Shown one piece after another: positions 1 through 7,172 of a DNA stretch of 64,000 nt. The notes below the pieces were generated by a model. The model was not told where the DNA came from. It did no database searches and was given only the letters and a program-made list of their open reading frames with translations. A program made the translations under genes and the position numbers. Within the stretch, counting starts at the first letter, position 1, and each line of letters opens with the position of its first letter. The stretch covers positions 1,178,001-1,242,000 of the forward strand of contig OZ254168.1 in the NCBI GenBank assembly GCA_965268275.1. The letters run 5' to 3'. This DNA is from AAA044-D11 sp965268275. Lineage in GTDB: Bacteria > Actinomycetota > Actinomycetes > Nanopelagicales > Nanopelagicaceae.

Positions 1-112
1 CGATCAACGTTGGGAAGATCCTGCACTTTTGCCGCGATCTGAAGATCTTGCTGATGTAAACAAGTTCTTGAATAGCACGATCGTTCCTGATGACCTGTCT
101 GGGCTGCTTTAA
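1..112 (+). CDS. C-terminal end of a probable zinc-dependent metalloprotease (DUF2342-like)
   Basis: An open frame enters from the left edge and stops with TAA at 110-112, leaving the last 36 residues. The tail contains WEDPALLPRSEDLAD, which resembles the C-terminal end of the actinobacterial DUF2342 zinc-dependent metalloproteases. That family lies close to the M48 peptidase / ThiF-like / whiB7 / uvrD2 cluster in mycobacteria and streptomycetes, which fits the genes that follow. No catalytic residue is inside the window, so the family call rests on a short tail and on synteny. Confidence 0.5.
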   Translation, partial: DQRWEDPALLPRSEDLADVNKFLNSTIVPDDLSGLL

Positions 113-543
113 AAGCACCAGATAAAAAAGCGAAGTCCCCGGGCGCACAATTCTTTGTTTGCCTTCCCCTTGCAAACAACGAACGGTTATCCGAGAACTT
201 CGTGGTCGAAACTTAAGGTAATAGGAAGCCATAATCAACTTAGTGGGGCTATGTAATTCCAAGAATTTCAAGTGTTTATTGAGGGTTTATTGAGGGTTGT
301 GCCTATTTTGCAGCGAAATAAATTCCAATTTGGAATTCTGGGCCGCAATCCAACGTAAATGCACTCTCAACATCCATCAATCATCAATAAGTTAATGACC
401 TGCAAGATTTTTTGAGAAAGCTAAGGCAATGCAGGCCATTCCGCAGAGGCTGTTGATAAACTTGTGCATAAGCAGTTGATAACTCTTCGAGTTCTGGGGA
501 TAACGGAGGCGCAAAAAATCGTGGCTTCGCAGAACCCAAGCAG

Positions 544-576
544 TCCAGAAATTCCAAACATTCCAGAAATTCCAAA
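544..576. repeat. 18-base-period tandem repeat, two copies
   Basis: TCCAGAAATTCCAAA occurs at 544-558 and again at 562-576, separated by CAT. It lies in the leader of the M48 peptidase gene. Read in the peptidase frame it would give an alternating Pro-Glu-Ile-Pro-Asn string. Confidence 0.85.
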
Positions 577-642
577 TAGCACCGATAGTGATAATTCTGC
601 AGGACCCGTGGAAAACTTTATTCAAGGTGAAATTTTTGCCGA

Positions 643-648
643 TATCTT
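643..648 (+). promoter_or_regulatory. -10 box (TATCTT) of the M48 peptidase gene
   Basis: TATCTT is followed after 7 bases by the ATG at 656, the spacing expected for a leaderless transcript. It supports the 656 start over the upstream GTG at 464. Confidence 0.5.
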
Positions 649-655
649 CCCCGAC

Positions 656-1243
656 ATGTCTGCACTCAAGCCGAAAAAATCTCTCAAAAAAGAACATGAA
701 GAGCTGCTCTCTAGACTTCCTGAATTTAGGGTAATTAGAAGTTCAAGGCGAAAACGAACTCTTCATGCATATCGCCAAAATGGTGTCATCGAAATACATA
801 TTCCAGATCGATTGAGCAGGCGCCAAGAATTTGACGTGATTCCAGAGATGATTGATCTGGTCTTAAAGCGCGAAAATCGCCTACGCAAGAGCGATACGGC
901 TTTGTTGGATTTAAGTGATGTGCTCCTGGCCGAATATCTGCCAGAATTTAATGAACGTCCGATCTCGGTTACGTGGCGCGTAATGCGCGAGCGCTGGGGG
1001 TCTTGCACAACAGTTGATAAAACAATTCGAATTTCAGAACGACTAAACACTGCGCCCGACTATGCACTTCGATATGTCTTGTTTCATGAGTTGATTCATC
1101 TTCGTATTGCTGGACATGGAGATGACTTTCATGAGCTACTCGCCAGATATCCCGAAAAGGATCGAGCTGAGGCCTTTTTAGAGGGTTATGAGGCCGGATC
1201 TGCCGGTTCACCCGAGGAAATCCTGGAGTTACCCCCAATTTAG
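656..1243 (+). CDS. YgjP-like M48-family metallopeptidase
   Basis: A 195-residue cytoplasmic protein of the YgjP/DUF45 (SprT/WLM-like) zinc peptidase group. The zinc-site motif HELIHLRIAGHGDDFH lies near residue 145, giving HExxH plus a downstream His. It is preceded by a strand with W-x-V-x-x-R-W-G-S-C, typical of the family. No signal peptide or membrane segment is visible. The frame is open back to a GTG at 464, but family members begin shortly before the RSSRRKRT strand. The ATG at 656 has a well-placed -10 box, so I chose 656. Relatives sit beside DUF5679 and ThiF-like genes in other actinobacteria. The substrate is unknown. Confidence 0.85.
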   Translation: MSALKPKKSLKKEHEELLSRLPEFRVIRSSRRKRTLHAYRQNGVIEIHIPDRLSRRQEFDVIPEMIDLVLKRENRLRKSDTALLDLSDVLLAEYLPEFNERPISVTWRVMRERWGSCTTVDKTIRISERLNTAPDYALRYVLFHELIHLRIAGHGDDFHELLARYPEKDRAEAFLEGYEAGSAGSPEEILELPPI

Positions 1244-1351
1244 GCTTGAAATCCCCGCTTGTGAGCGTGTTCGGGGGTATGGTGAGTCCATACGCACGCA
1301 AGGTTTGGGATGTCCCCGGGCTTTTGAGAGTGCGGTGACTGGAGGGTCATA

Positions 1352-1510
1352 ATGGCTGAAGAATATAAGGGTGAGGCCTACTGCGTTAAGTGCAAAGAGA
1401 AGCGTGCTTTTGAAGGTCACGTAAAAGTCTCTGAGTCTGGTCGCCGTATGGCACAAGGCATCTGCCCAGTATGCGGAACAAAAGTTAACCGTATTCTTGG
1501 TAAGGCTTAA
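1352..1510 (+). CDS. DUF5679 zinc-ribbon small protein
   Basis: A 52-residue protein beginning MAEEYKGEAYCVKCKEKR and ending in VNRILGKA. Two CxxC pairs (CVKC near residue 11 and CPVC near residue 39) form a zinc ribbon. This is a near-canonical member of the DUF5679 family, widely conserved in Actinobacteria and without a known function. An excellent Shine-Dalgarno sequence (GGAGGG, 1341-1346) lies 5 bases before the ATG, so strong translation is expected. A strong intrinsic terminator follows at 1541. It lies between the M48 peptidase and the ThiF-like gene. Confidence 0.9.
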   Translation: MAEEYKGEAYCVKCKEKRAFEGHVKVSESGRRMAQGICPVCGTKVNRILGKA

Positions 1511-1540
1511 TTAACACCAAGCAAATTTAGAAAATTCATT

Positions 1541-1572
1541 CGCCCCTTCACGAAAGTGAGGGGGCGTTTTCT
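1541..1572 (+). terminator. Intrinsic terminator after the DUF5679 gene
   Basis: An 11-base-pair stem (1541-1551 with 1556-1566, one G-T pair) closes on a GAAA tetraloop and is followed by TTTTCT. It lies 30 bases after the DUF5679 stop codon and isolates that transcript from the downstream ThiF-like gene. Confidence 0.85.
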
Positions 1573-1676
1573 ATGTGATGAGGCTGGCACTACCGGCAGG
1601 TGAAAAATCTGGATTATCTCCACATAATTTTCATCAATTAATTGAGTGCAGTTGCAAGTGCTAAATACTCGCGGAT

Positions 1677-2927
1677 ATGAGACTTCAATCCAATCCAAAA
1701 TTTGCGTTACCTGATTTTGAATTAGCCAAATATCCCGCTCTGAAACCAGGAGTTCAATTCTTCCGGGTCGTTGGTGAAGACTGCAGTAATGTCTATGTTG
1801 GATTTAGCAACCGTGGGATTGAGCTGAAATTCGAAATAGCCTTTGAGCTTCTCGCTCTCTTTGACGGAAGCCGATCCCTAGGATCCATCATTTCGGAAAT
1901 TGCGGAAATTGAAACTGATTCGAAGTCTAGGGAGTTAATCTCTGAAGCTTTGCAGGCGTTAAGCGCCGAACGATTAATTGAATTTCGAAGCTCACCACTT
2001 CCAAAATTATTGCTTAAGAAAGAGTTGCAGGCGGTTAACGTCGTGAACTCCTCTAGTCGAATGCGAGCTGAGGAAAATTTGTATAGCTGGCATCCAGATG
2101 TAAGCGCTCAAAAAGACACCCAAACATTGATTGGCCATCGTCGTAATTTCTCAATCATTATTTATGGGCGAAATCGTCTGGCGCTCTCACTCTTTGCAGT
2201 ATTACAAGCCAGTGGCTTCGCATTATTAAAGCTAACCGACCGAGCCGGTTCAGTAAGCGACGATTCGGCAATCCAAATTGAGCCATCGGAAGTGTGTGGA
2301 TTAGCGATACGTGGAAGTGATGTTGGGCTTCGTAAAGCGCTAGTTATTGCTGATTTGGCCCGAAATTCTCAACTGTTCCCGCTCGAAAAACTGGAATTCC
2401 CCTTGAAACCGGATTTCATTATTTCTACCGAATCAATCCCCCAAGAAACAATGCAACTTTGGTTGAGTGATGCAATTGCGCACTTGCCGATTTCAAATCT
2501 TATTGAAAACAGAGTTGTTATAGGGCCAATTGTTATTCCTGGTGAAACTCCTTGTTTGAATTGCCTTAGTCTTTGGCGATCTGATCAATTTCCACATCAC
2601 AATTCATTTGAGATATTAACTGCGCTAGATAGCGGCGAAGGAAAGTGCCTTGAACTTCCATCGGCCCAAGTTGCACTTTTGACCGGATTAATCGCAACAC
2701 ATGTAATTCAGTTTTGCACTTCGCAGAATAGCGCTTCACAAAATTGCACTTCGAAATTTATTGGCGCTTCGAAACTTATTGGCGCCACCTTGGCTATAAA
2801 TCTTTTCGATCCGATTGATTCGGGCGCTTCTAATTCCTTAGATAACGAAAGTTACTTGGGTAATCAAGGGTTCGGTTATAGATACTGGCAACCACACCCT
2901 TCTTGTGGTTGCCAGCAACTAATCTGA
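1677..2927 (+). CDS. Degenerate ThiF/E1-like protein (TOMM cyclodehydratase C-like)
   Basis: A 416-residue protein. Residues 1-110 resemble a RiPP-recognition-like winged domain. The middle has a Rossmann-like strand (IIIYGRNRLALSLF) where a true E1 enzyme would have GxGxxG. Next comes the signature GPIVIPGETPCLNC of the leader-peptide-binding cyclodehydratase subunits of thiazole/oxazole-modified peptides. CLNC (near residue 293) and the C-terminal CGC probably share one zinc. The loss of the nucleotide loop argues against adenylation and for a binding or scaffold role. Relatives are conserved housekeeping genes beside DUF5679 and whiB7 in actinobacteria. No precursor peptide or dehydrogenase gene is seen nearby. 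The exact role is unknown. Confidence 0.65.
   Translation: MRLQSNPKFALPDFELAKYPALKPGVQFFRVVGEDCSNVYVGFSNRGIELKFEIAFELLALFDGSRSLGSIISEIAEIETDSKSRELISEALQALSAERLIEFRSSPLPKLLLKKELQAVNVVNSSSRMRAEENLYSWHPDVSAQKDTQTLIGHRRNFSIIIYGRNRLALSLFAVLQASGFALLKLTDRAGSVSDDSAIQIEPSEVCGLAIRGSDVGLRKALVIADLARNSQLFPLEKLEFPLKPDFIISTESIPQETMQLWLSDAIAHLPISNLIENRVVIGPIVIPGETPCLNCLSLWRSDQFPHHNSFEILTALDSGEGKCLELPSAQVALLTGLIATHVIQFCTSQNSASQNCTSKFIGASKLIGATLAINLFDPIDSGASNSLDNESYLGNQGFGYRYWQPHPSCGCQQLI
2885..2915. other. 12-bp perfect hairpin inside the 3' end of the ThiF-like gene
   Basis: CTGGCAACCACA (2885-2896) and its exact reverse complement (2904-2915) flank a 7-base loop, 12 bases before the stop codon and between two convergent genes. 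There is no T-run on either side. It may act as a 3'-end-protecting or bidirectional termination structure, and it encodes part of the Cys-containing C-terminus. Confidence 0.6.
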
Positions 2928-2944
2928 TTAGTAGAGAGCGTGAT

Positions 2945-3301
2945 TTAGCTAGCTAGTTGGGCCTGCTTTTCAATGACTTCAACTAACGGATTAAGCCGTG
3001 GTCGGCCGGCACTTCGCTTTGCCTGAATGACCTTGCCATCTTCAAACAATTCACCGCCCCAAATTCCACATGGCTCGGCACGAGATAGCGCGCCTTCTAG
3101 GCACTTAGCTCGCATCGGACATTCACCACAGAGCGCCTTGGCATACGAAATTTCGGCTTGGCTTTCTGCGAAGAAGGTCTCTGGATCTGCATCATGGCAG
3201 GGAAGCTTCGTTGCGCTATCTGCAAAAGCAGTAACACCAATCTTTGCATCTGGGCCTTCGGCCCATCCCGGTACTAATAGTTCGCTGAAGAGAACAGTCA
3301 C
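2945..3301 (-). CDS. whiB7: WhiB7-type redox-sensing transcription factor
   Basis: A 118-residue WhiB-family iron-sulfur transcription factor that works with the primary sigma factor. The four cluster cysteines C35, C58, C61 and C67 have the C-x22-C-x2-C-x5-C spacing, followed by the G-I-W-G-G turn (79-83). A basic C-terminus with an AT-hook-like AGRPR is the mark of the WhiB7 class, the activator of intrinsic antibiotic-resistance genes. GGAGG lies 8 bases before the GTG at 3301, while an in-frame GTG at 3310 would sit on top of it, so 3301 is the start. A long leader with an upstream ORF and terminator precedes it, and uvrD2 is upstream as in mycobacteria. Confidence 0.9.
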   Translation of the reverse strand: MTVLFSELLVPGWAEGPDAKIGVTAFADSATKLPCHDADPETFFAESQAEISYAKALCGECPMRAKCLEGALSRAEPCGIWGGELFEDGKVIQAKRSAGRPRLNPLVEVIEKQAQLAS

Positions 3302-3360
3302 TGTTCTCACCTCCGTCTTTTCTTGTTTTGGCTTTCTCTTGTCTGGTTGGTTGGTTAGGT

Positions 3361-3394
3361 TGGTTTGGTTTTCCGGCTGGTTTGGTTTTCCGGC
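3361..3394. repeat. 17-base perfect tandem repeat in the whiB7 leader
   Basis: TGGTTTGGTTTTCCGGC occurs twice head to tail. On the whiB7 strand this is an A/C-rich, probably unstructured spacer between the attenuator and the ribosome-binding site. Confidence 0.85.
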
Positions 3395-3429
3395 TGGATT
3401 ATTTCTTGGATTTCTTGCGGCTGGTAGAA

Positions 3430-3471
3430 AAGCAAAAGGGCCGCGAATCCTTTGAAAGGATTTGCGGCCCT
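3430..3471 (-). terminator. whiB7 leader attenuator (intrinsic terminator)
   Basis: A 16-base-pair stem (3437-3452 with 3456-3471, one G-T pair) closes on a 3-base loop. On the minus strand it is followed by TTTTGCTTTT. It lies 130 bases upstream of whiB7 and just after an upstream ORF. whiB7 genes of mycobacteria and streptomycetes are known to be controlled by such a leader terminator, read through when translation is inhibited. Confidence 0.8.
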
Positions 3472-3482
3472 GGGGCTTTTGA

Positions 3483-3500
3483 CTATCGGTTAGCCGATAG
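3483..3500 (-). promoter_or_regulatory. Hairpin holding the upstream-ORF stop codon in its loop
   Basis: CTATCGG and CCGATAG form a 7-base-pair stem with a 4-base loop that contains the TAA stop of the upstream ORF. A ribosome finishing the ORF would open this hairpin, linking translation to folding of the terminator 12 bases downstream. A larger bulged hairpin at 3598-3625 lies inside the ORF. Confidence 0.6.
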
Positions 3501-3651
3501 AGCTCCAGGATCCGCGCTTTGCATAGGCTGCATAGGTAGCAGCGAAGGCAAAATGCTTATGTGTTGATGGCTTATTTTTAGCTGATGCCACAACAAAAGA
3601 CGCTGCCGAATTTCGGCTAGCGTCTGCAATTAATGCGAGTTGTAGTGACAT
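3490..3651 (-). CDS. Probable whiB7 upstream leader ORF
   Basis: A 53-codon frame (ATG at 3649-3651, stop at 3490-3492) in the 400-base whiB7 leader, ending in the loop of a hairpin just before the attenuator. The peptide is Ala/Ser-rich and resembles no family I know. The same frame is open back to a TTG at 3693. No convincing Shine-Dalgarno precedes the ATG, so the start is uncertain. Its value is likely in being translated, as in other whiB7 leaders, not in the peptide. Confidence 0.5.
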   Translation of the reverse strand: MSLQLALIADASRNSAASFVVASAKNKPSTHKHFAFAATYAAYAKRGSWSSIG

Positions 3652-3698
3652 GTGGAGAAGGGTAACCCACGCCACAACTTCGACGCAAGTCAATTAAA

Positions 3699-5360
3699 TT
3701 AAAGGATGCCGCTCAGAAACGGGCTTGGGCTTCCGGAATATGAAAGATGCAGTTCGCTCTTGGCTCGAGTAAGGCCGACATAGAAAAGCCTGCGCTCCTC
3801 TTCAATATCGTTGCCCATAGGCAAAATTCCATCACTGACACCAGCCAAGAAAACGTGGTCCCATTCCAGACCCTTAGCGGCATGCAGCGTTGAAAGCACT
3901 ACGCCGGGCAGGGATGGCGGATTGTTCTGCTCGGCCCGATCTTCGAGCTCGCGCAAGTAAGTGCGCAAAGTGATTGTGCTGCCGGCTGAAGTCGAATCGT
4001 CTTGCATAGATTTAGCAAGCGCCAGAAATGCATGAACATAATCGGTCTCGCCAAATGGCCGCAGAACCGCAATCAAATCGTCATACCAATTAGCGCCTTC
4101 GGTGGGCAGAACCGATGCACTTCTAATTACTCGCATCGCATCTCTGACATCTACTCGTTCGAAGAACTTCTCGGAACTCTTTATCTGCGATTCAATTCCG
4201 GCGCTCCGAAGTTCGCGCTCGAAAATATCTAGCTGCGCATTAGTTCTGGTCAAGATTGCAACCTCAACATGTTCGCCGGTTTTGGCACGCAGTTCAGAAA
4301 TCTTTTTTGCGATGTAATTTGCTTCGCCAGCATTTGAATCAAATTTTGCGATTTCTGGTTTAGCGCCATGTTCATTCATTGATGCAAGTTCGTGTCCGTG
4401 TTCGCCAATCATTCCGCCTTGGCGCAGGATTGCATTAGCGGTTCCAATAATTTCTGGGGTCGATCGATAGCCGCGAGAAAGCCGAATAACTTGAGCCTTG
4501 GGAAAGCGCTTTGTGAAGCCGAGTAGGAAAGATGAACTTGCGCCAGCAAATGAGTAGATGGTCTGCGCTGCATCGCCAACTACGCAGATGTCATCGCGAT
4601 TGCCGAGCCACAAATTCAATAATCTCTGCTGCAGCGGTGAAACATCTTGATATTCATCGACGGTGAAGTAGCGATATTGATCGCGAACTCGCTCGCGAAC
4701 ATCTCGATCCTCCTCCAACATTCCAACTGTCAGCAATAGGACATCTTCGAAATCAATTGCTCGCTCTTGTTGTTTTAATGTTTCATATGCCTGATAAACC
4801 TTCGAGATATCTTCGAAATTTGCTTTGTCCGGTTTGTTATTTGGGATTCGAAGTGTTCGCCCCGCACCGAGTGCTGATTCAACATATTCATCCGGCGAAA
4901 TCTCTAAGACTTTGGCCCATTCGATTTCACTTGCTATCTCTCGCAAGGTTGAGGTTTGTGGAGTTAATGCGGAATCAGTTCGATTCAATGCTTCAGCAAT
5001 TGCGCCAGATTTCATGGTGAGCAATGACGGGAAAGAACCACCAAAGGCATAGGGCCAGAAATACATCAATTGCTTGATTGCTGCAGAGTGAAATGTTCGA
5101 GCACTTGCATTCGGAATTCCAAGGCCACGTAATCTCGCGCGCATTTCACCAGCTGCGCGCGCAGTGAAAGTTAGAGCCAGAGTTTTACTTGAATCCGTAA
5201 CACCAATTGCGATTGCATAAGCAATTCGATGCGTAATTACGCGAGTCTTGCCAGTTCCGGCTCCAGCGATAACGCAAACCGGGCCGCGAACAGCCGTAAC
5301 AACTTCGCGTTGTTCTGGATCTAGCGCTTCGAGAATCTGGTCAACACTTGCAGCTGGCAT
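3699..5360 (-). CDS. uvrD2: UvrD2-like superfamily 1A DNA helicase without HRDC
   Basis: A 553-residue ATP-dependent 3'-5' DNA helicase. Walker A GAGTGKT is at residues 33-39, motif II VDEYQD near 235, motif IV-V region in the middle and motif VI GLTRAKSELHLSYS at the end. Mycobacterial UvrD2 (about 700 residues) carries a tetracysteine and an HRDC domain after motif VI. Here the protein stops about 10 residues after motif VI, so both are absent. It starts at the ATG directly after the nudC stop and is followed by the whiB7 leader, the order known from mycobacteria. Confidence 0.9.
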   Translation of the reverse strand: MPAASVDQILEALDPEQREVVTAVRGPVCVIAGAGTGKTRVITHRIAYAIAIGVTDSSKTLALTFTARAAGEMRARLRGLGIPNASARTFHSAAIKQLMYFWPYAFGGSFPSLLTMKSGAIAEALNRTDSALTPQTSTLREIASEIEWAKVLEISPDEYVESALGAGRTLRIPNNKPDKANFEDISKVYQAYETLKQQERAIDFEDVLLLTVGMLEEDRDVRERVRDQYRYFTVDEYQDVSPLQQRLLNLWLGNRDDICVVGDAAQTIYSFAGASSSFLLGFTKRFPKAQVIRLSRGYRSTPEIIGTANAILRQGGMIGEHGHELASMNEHGAKPEIAKFDSNAGEANYIAKKISELRAKTGEHVEVAILTRTNAQLDIFERELRSAGIESQIKSSEKFFERVDVRDAMRVIRSASVLPTEGANWYDDLIAVLRPFGETDYVHAFLALAKSMQDDSTSAGSTITLRTYLRELEDRAEQNNPPSLPGVVLSTLHAAKGLEWDHVFLAGVSDGILPMGNDIEEERRLFYVGLTRAKSELHLSYSGSPSPFLSGIL

Positions 5361-6296
5361 TTACTTACCAATCAAATCTCGGACATCCGCCCCAGCTTTT
5401 TCATACCAAAACTCAATCATTTTTCTGGCGACGCTCATGCCTGGTGGCAAAGTAAGTGATTTATCTGCAATTGCTTCACGCATTTCATCTCGGGTAAACC
5501 AGCGAATCTCTTCAATCTCTTCGCCATCGGCCTTTGCAGAATCTGGATTAATTGCAATTCCAGAAAATGAAATCATGATTGATGCCGGAAATGGCCATGG
5601 TTGCGAACCGAGATAGGTGATTGAGTCGAGGCGAATTGCAGACTCTTCAAAGACTTCACGTAAAACTGTTTGTTCAAATGATTCGCCAGGTTCAACGAAA
5701 CCTGCAAAGCAAGAGAAGCGTTTCTCTGGCCAAATCTTTTGGCGGCCGAGCAATACTCGATCTTGCGAATCCTTAACTAGGACAATTACAGCGCCATCAG
5801 TTCTTGGATAATGTTCCGAACCATCTGTCGAACATTTACGTAGTGATCCACCATTTGCACTTAAGGTTGGTGCACCGCATCTGGCACAGAATTGATGCGT
5901 ATGATGCCAATTAGCAATTGCCTGCGAATGAATTGCCAGGCCCATTTCTAGCTGTGATAAGTAATCCCCTAAAGTTCTTAAGGTCTGATAATTTTCAAGT
6001 GTTTCAAAACTTTCAAAATCTGCCGCATCGCTGCACCAAGCGAAATATGAGATGCCGTTATCGATACCAAGAAACAACTCTTCACCCTGAGCAAAATTTG
6101 CATCGTTTCGAAGTGTTGCAATCTGATCTGCGCTCTGAAAATCTAATTCAAAATTTGGCTTTACCCGAAATTTTCCGGATGCGAAGTGAAGTATTCGAGC
6201 GCTCTTCCAGAGCTTTGCCAATTCATCGGGTTTTAATCGAAGCTCGCCAGAGCGATCTACTGCCTCGCTGGCCAATGGGAGCTTCAAAACATTCAC
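5361..6296 (-). CDS. nudC: NADH pyrophosphatase (NudC family)
   Basis: A 311-residue Nudix hydrolase that cleaves NADH or NAD caps to NMN(H) and AMP. Features in order: an N-terminal domain, a zinc ribbon starting CARC (138-141) with C156, then the Nudix box GFVEPGESFEQTVLREVFEE (200-219), then the SQPWPFPxS signature of NADH pyrophosphatases (about 232-240). The start is a GTG with a TAGGGT -10 box 6 bases ahead, so the message is probably leaderless. The stop directly abuts the uvrD2 ATG, indicating co-transcription. Confidence 0.93.
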   Translation of the reverse strand: MNVLKLPLASEAVDRSGELRLKPDELAKLWKSARILHFASGKFRVKPNFELDFQSADQIATLRNDANFAQGEELFLGIDNGISYFAWCSDAADFESFETLENYQTLRTLGDYLSQLEMGLAIHSQAIANWHHTHQFCARCGAPTLSANGGSLRKCSTDGSEHYPRTDGAVIVLVKDSQDRVLLGRQKIWPEKRFSCFAGFVEPGESFEQTVLREVFEESAIRLDSITYLGSQPWPFPASIMISFSGIAINPDSAKADGEEIEEIRWFTRDEMREAIADKSLTLPPGMSVARKMIEFWYEKAGADVRDLIGK

Positions 6297-6302
6297 CCGC
6301 AG

Positions 6303-6308
6303 ACCCTA
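6303..6308 (-). promoter_or_regulatory. -10 box (TAGGGT) of nudC-uvrD2
   Basis: TAGGGT is separated from the nudC GTG by exactly 6 bases and no Shine-Dalgarno is present, consistent with a leaderless start. Confidence 0.65.
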
Positions 6309-6339
6309 CTAGGGCAGGCAAATTGGGGCGAGAAATGCT

Positions 6340-6345
6340 TATAAG
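6340..6345 (+). promoter_or_regulatory. -10 box (TATAAG) of the EEP hydrolase gene
   Basis: TATAAG lies 8 bases before the ATG at 6354, divergent from the nudC promoter. Confidence 0.5.
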
Positions 6346-6353
6346 GTGCGCAA

Positions 6354-7172
6354 ATGCGAATAACTTCCTGGAACTTGCTGCATGGGCAAGGTGCGAGAAG
6401 TTTTCGGGCTGTCGCCGATGCACTGGATGTTGGAAACTCGGATTTTGTAATTGGTGTTCAAGAAGTCGATGCTTTTCAGGATCGATCAGATCAGGTTTTT
6501 CAAGTTGCAGATTTGGCTAGTGAATTAAGTGCAAAGCATTTTGGTTTTGTCCGTTGCGTTATCGGCACCCCGGGATTCAAGTGGCGCAAGGTTAAAGGCG
6601 ATGAAGCTATTTTGATAACTAACACCAGTTCGGCCAATGATGACAATCCACCTTCGTATGGAATTGGTCTGATAACAAACATCCCAGTTACAAAATGGGA
6701 AGTTCTGGCACTAGGAAAATCTGTAATTGGATTGCCGCTTATTTTTCCTGCCGGCGATGGGAATAGTTCATCGAAACCAAAATTGAGGTTTATCTATGTT
6801 AAAGACGAACCTCGATATGCAGTTGCTGCACGATTAGAAAATGGCTTTACTGTGGTGAATATGCATCTTTCGTTTGTGCCTTTTGTAAATCTCTTTCAAT
6901 TGTGGCGAGTAAAGCGTTGGTTAGCAAAAATGCCAGGAAAGCATATTTTGCTTGGGGATTTGAATTTACCCTTCGATTTGCCGGTCAAGTTCTCTAAGTG
7001 GAAATCTCTGGTTTCGATGGCAAGCTATCCGACCTGGCAACCAAAGATTCAATTTGATTACATTCTCAGCGATAATTTCGCTGTAGGTAACTCAAGCGCA
7101 CAACTGGTAAAGCCAATTTATTTAAAGAGCGATATCAGCGATCACTTGCCAGTTACGATTGAAATTAACTGA
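6354..7172 (+). CDS. Endonuclease/exonuclease/phosphatase-family hydrolase
   Basis: A 272-residue member of the EEP superfamily (DNase I / sphingomyelinase fold). The N-terminal strand ITSWNLLHGQGA, the metal-binding Glu in GVQEVD, VVNMHLS, the HILLGDLNLP motif and the C-terminal SDISDHLPV supply the usual metal and catalytic residues (Asn, Glu, Asp, Asn, Asp-His). No signal peptide is visible, so an intracellular nuclease or phosphodiesterase is likely. The substrate cannot be read from sequence. It is the only plus-strand gene in this repair cluster and overlaps the end of adnB by about 30 bases tail to tail. Confidence 0.85.
   Translation: MRITSWNLLHGQGARSFRAVADALDVGNSDFVIGVQEVDAFQDRSDQVFQVADLASELSAKHFGFVRCVIGTPGFKWRKVKGDEAILITNTSSANDDNPPSYGIGLITNIPVTKWEVLALGKSVIGLPLIFPAGDGNSSSKPKLRFIYVKDEPRYAVAARLENGFTVVNMHLSFVPFVNLFQLWRVKRWLAKMPGKHILLGDLNLPFDLPVKFSKWKSLVSMASYPTWQPKIQFDYILSDNFAVGNSSAQLVKPIYLKSDISDHLPVTIEIN

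Larger units (their letters stand above)
113..655. other. 543-base intergenic stretch with short repeats
   Basis: This gap is very long for such a compact region. It holds a doubled GTTTATTGAGG near 276-299, an 18-base-period tandem repeat at 544-576 and the -10 box of the next gene. A frame upstream of the peptidase is open back to a GTG at 464, but its first 64 codons are low-complexity and unlike the peptidase family, so I treat them as non-coding. No RNA gene or intrinsic terminator was recognised. Confidence 0.5.

Noticed and set aside
453..482. Cluster of TTGATAA and TGTGCATAA sequences resembling DnaA boxes
   Set aside because: Only near-matches, too few, and far from dnaA/dnaN or other origin genes. 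Not enough for an origin or DnaA operator.
464..655. N-terminal extension of the M48 peptidase from a GTG at 464
   Set aside because: The -10-like TAAACT ends one base before that GTG, the segment is low-complexity and family members start near 656, which has its own well-placed -10 box.
392..697. 101-codon minus-strand frame in the gap at 113-655
   Set aside because: Low-complexity product driven by the tandem repeat (Phe/Trp/Asn runs), no ribosome-binding site and overlap with the peptidase start.
3027..3455. 142-codon open frame antisense to whiB7
   Set aside because: No ribosome-binding site, composition is a shadow of whiB7 and its leader repeats, and the opposite strand has a clear gene.
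3688..3693. TTGACT with AT-rich DNA upstream, resembling a WhiB7-type -35 promoter element ahead of the whiB7 leader
   Set aside because: No acceptable -10 hexamer at 16-19 bases. Kept only as a possibility, because the same bases could be the TTG start of a longer upstream ORF.
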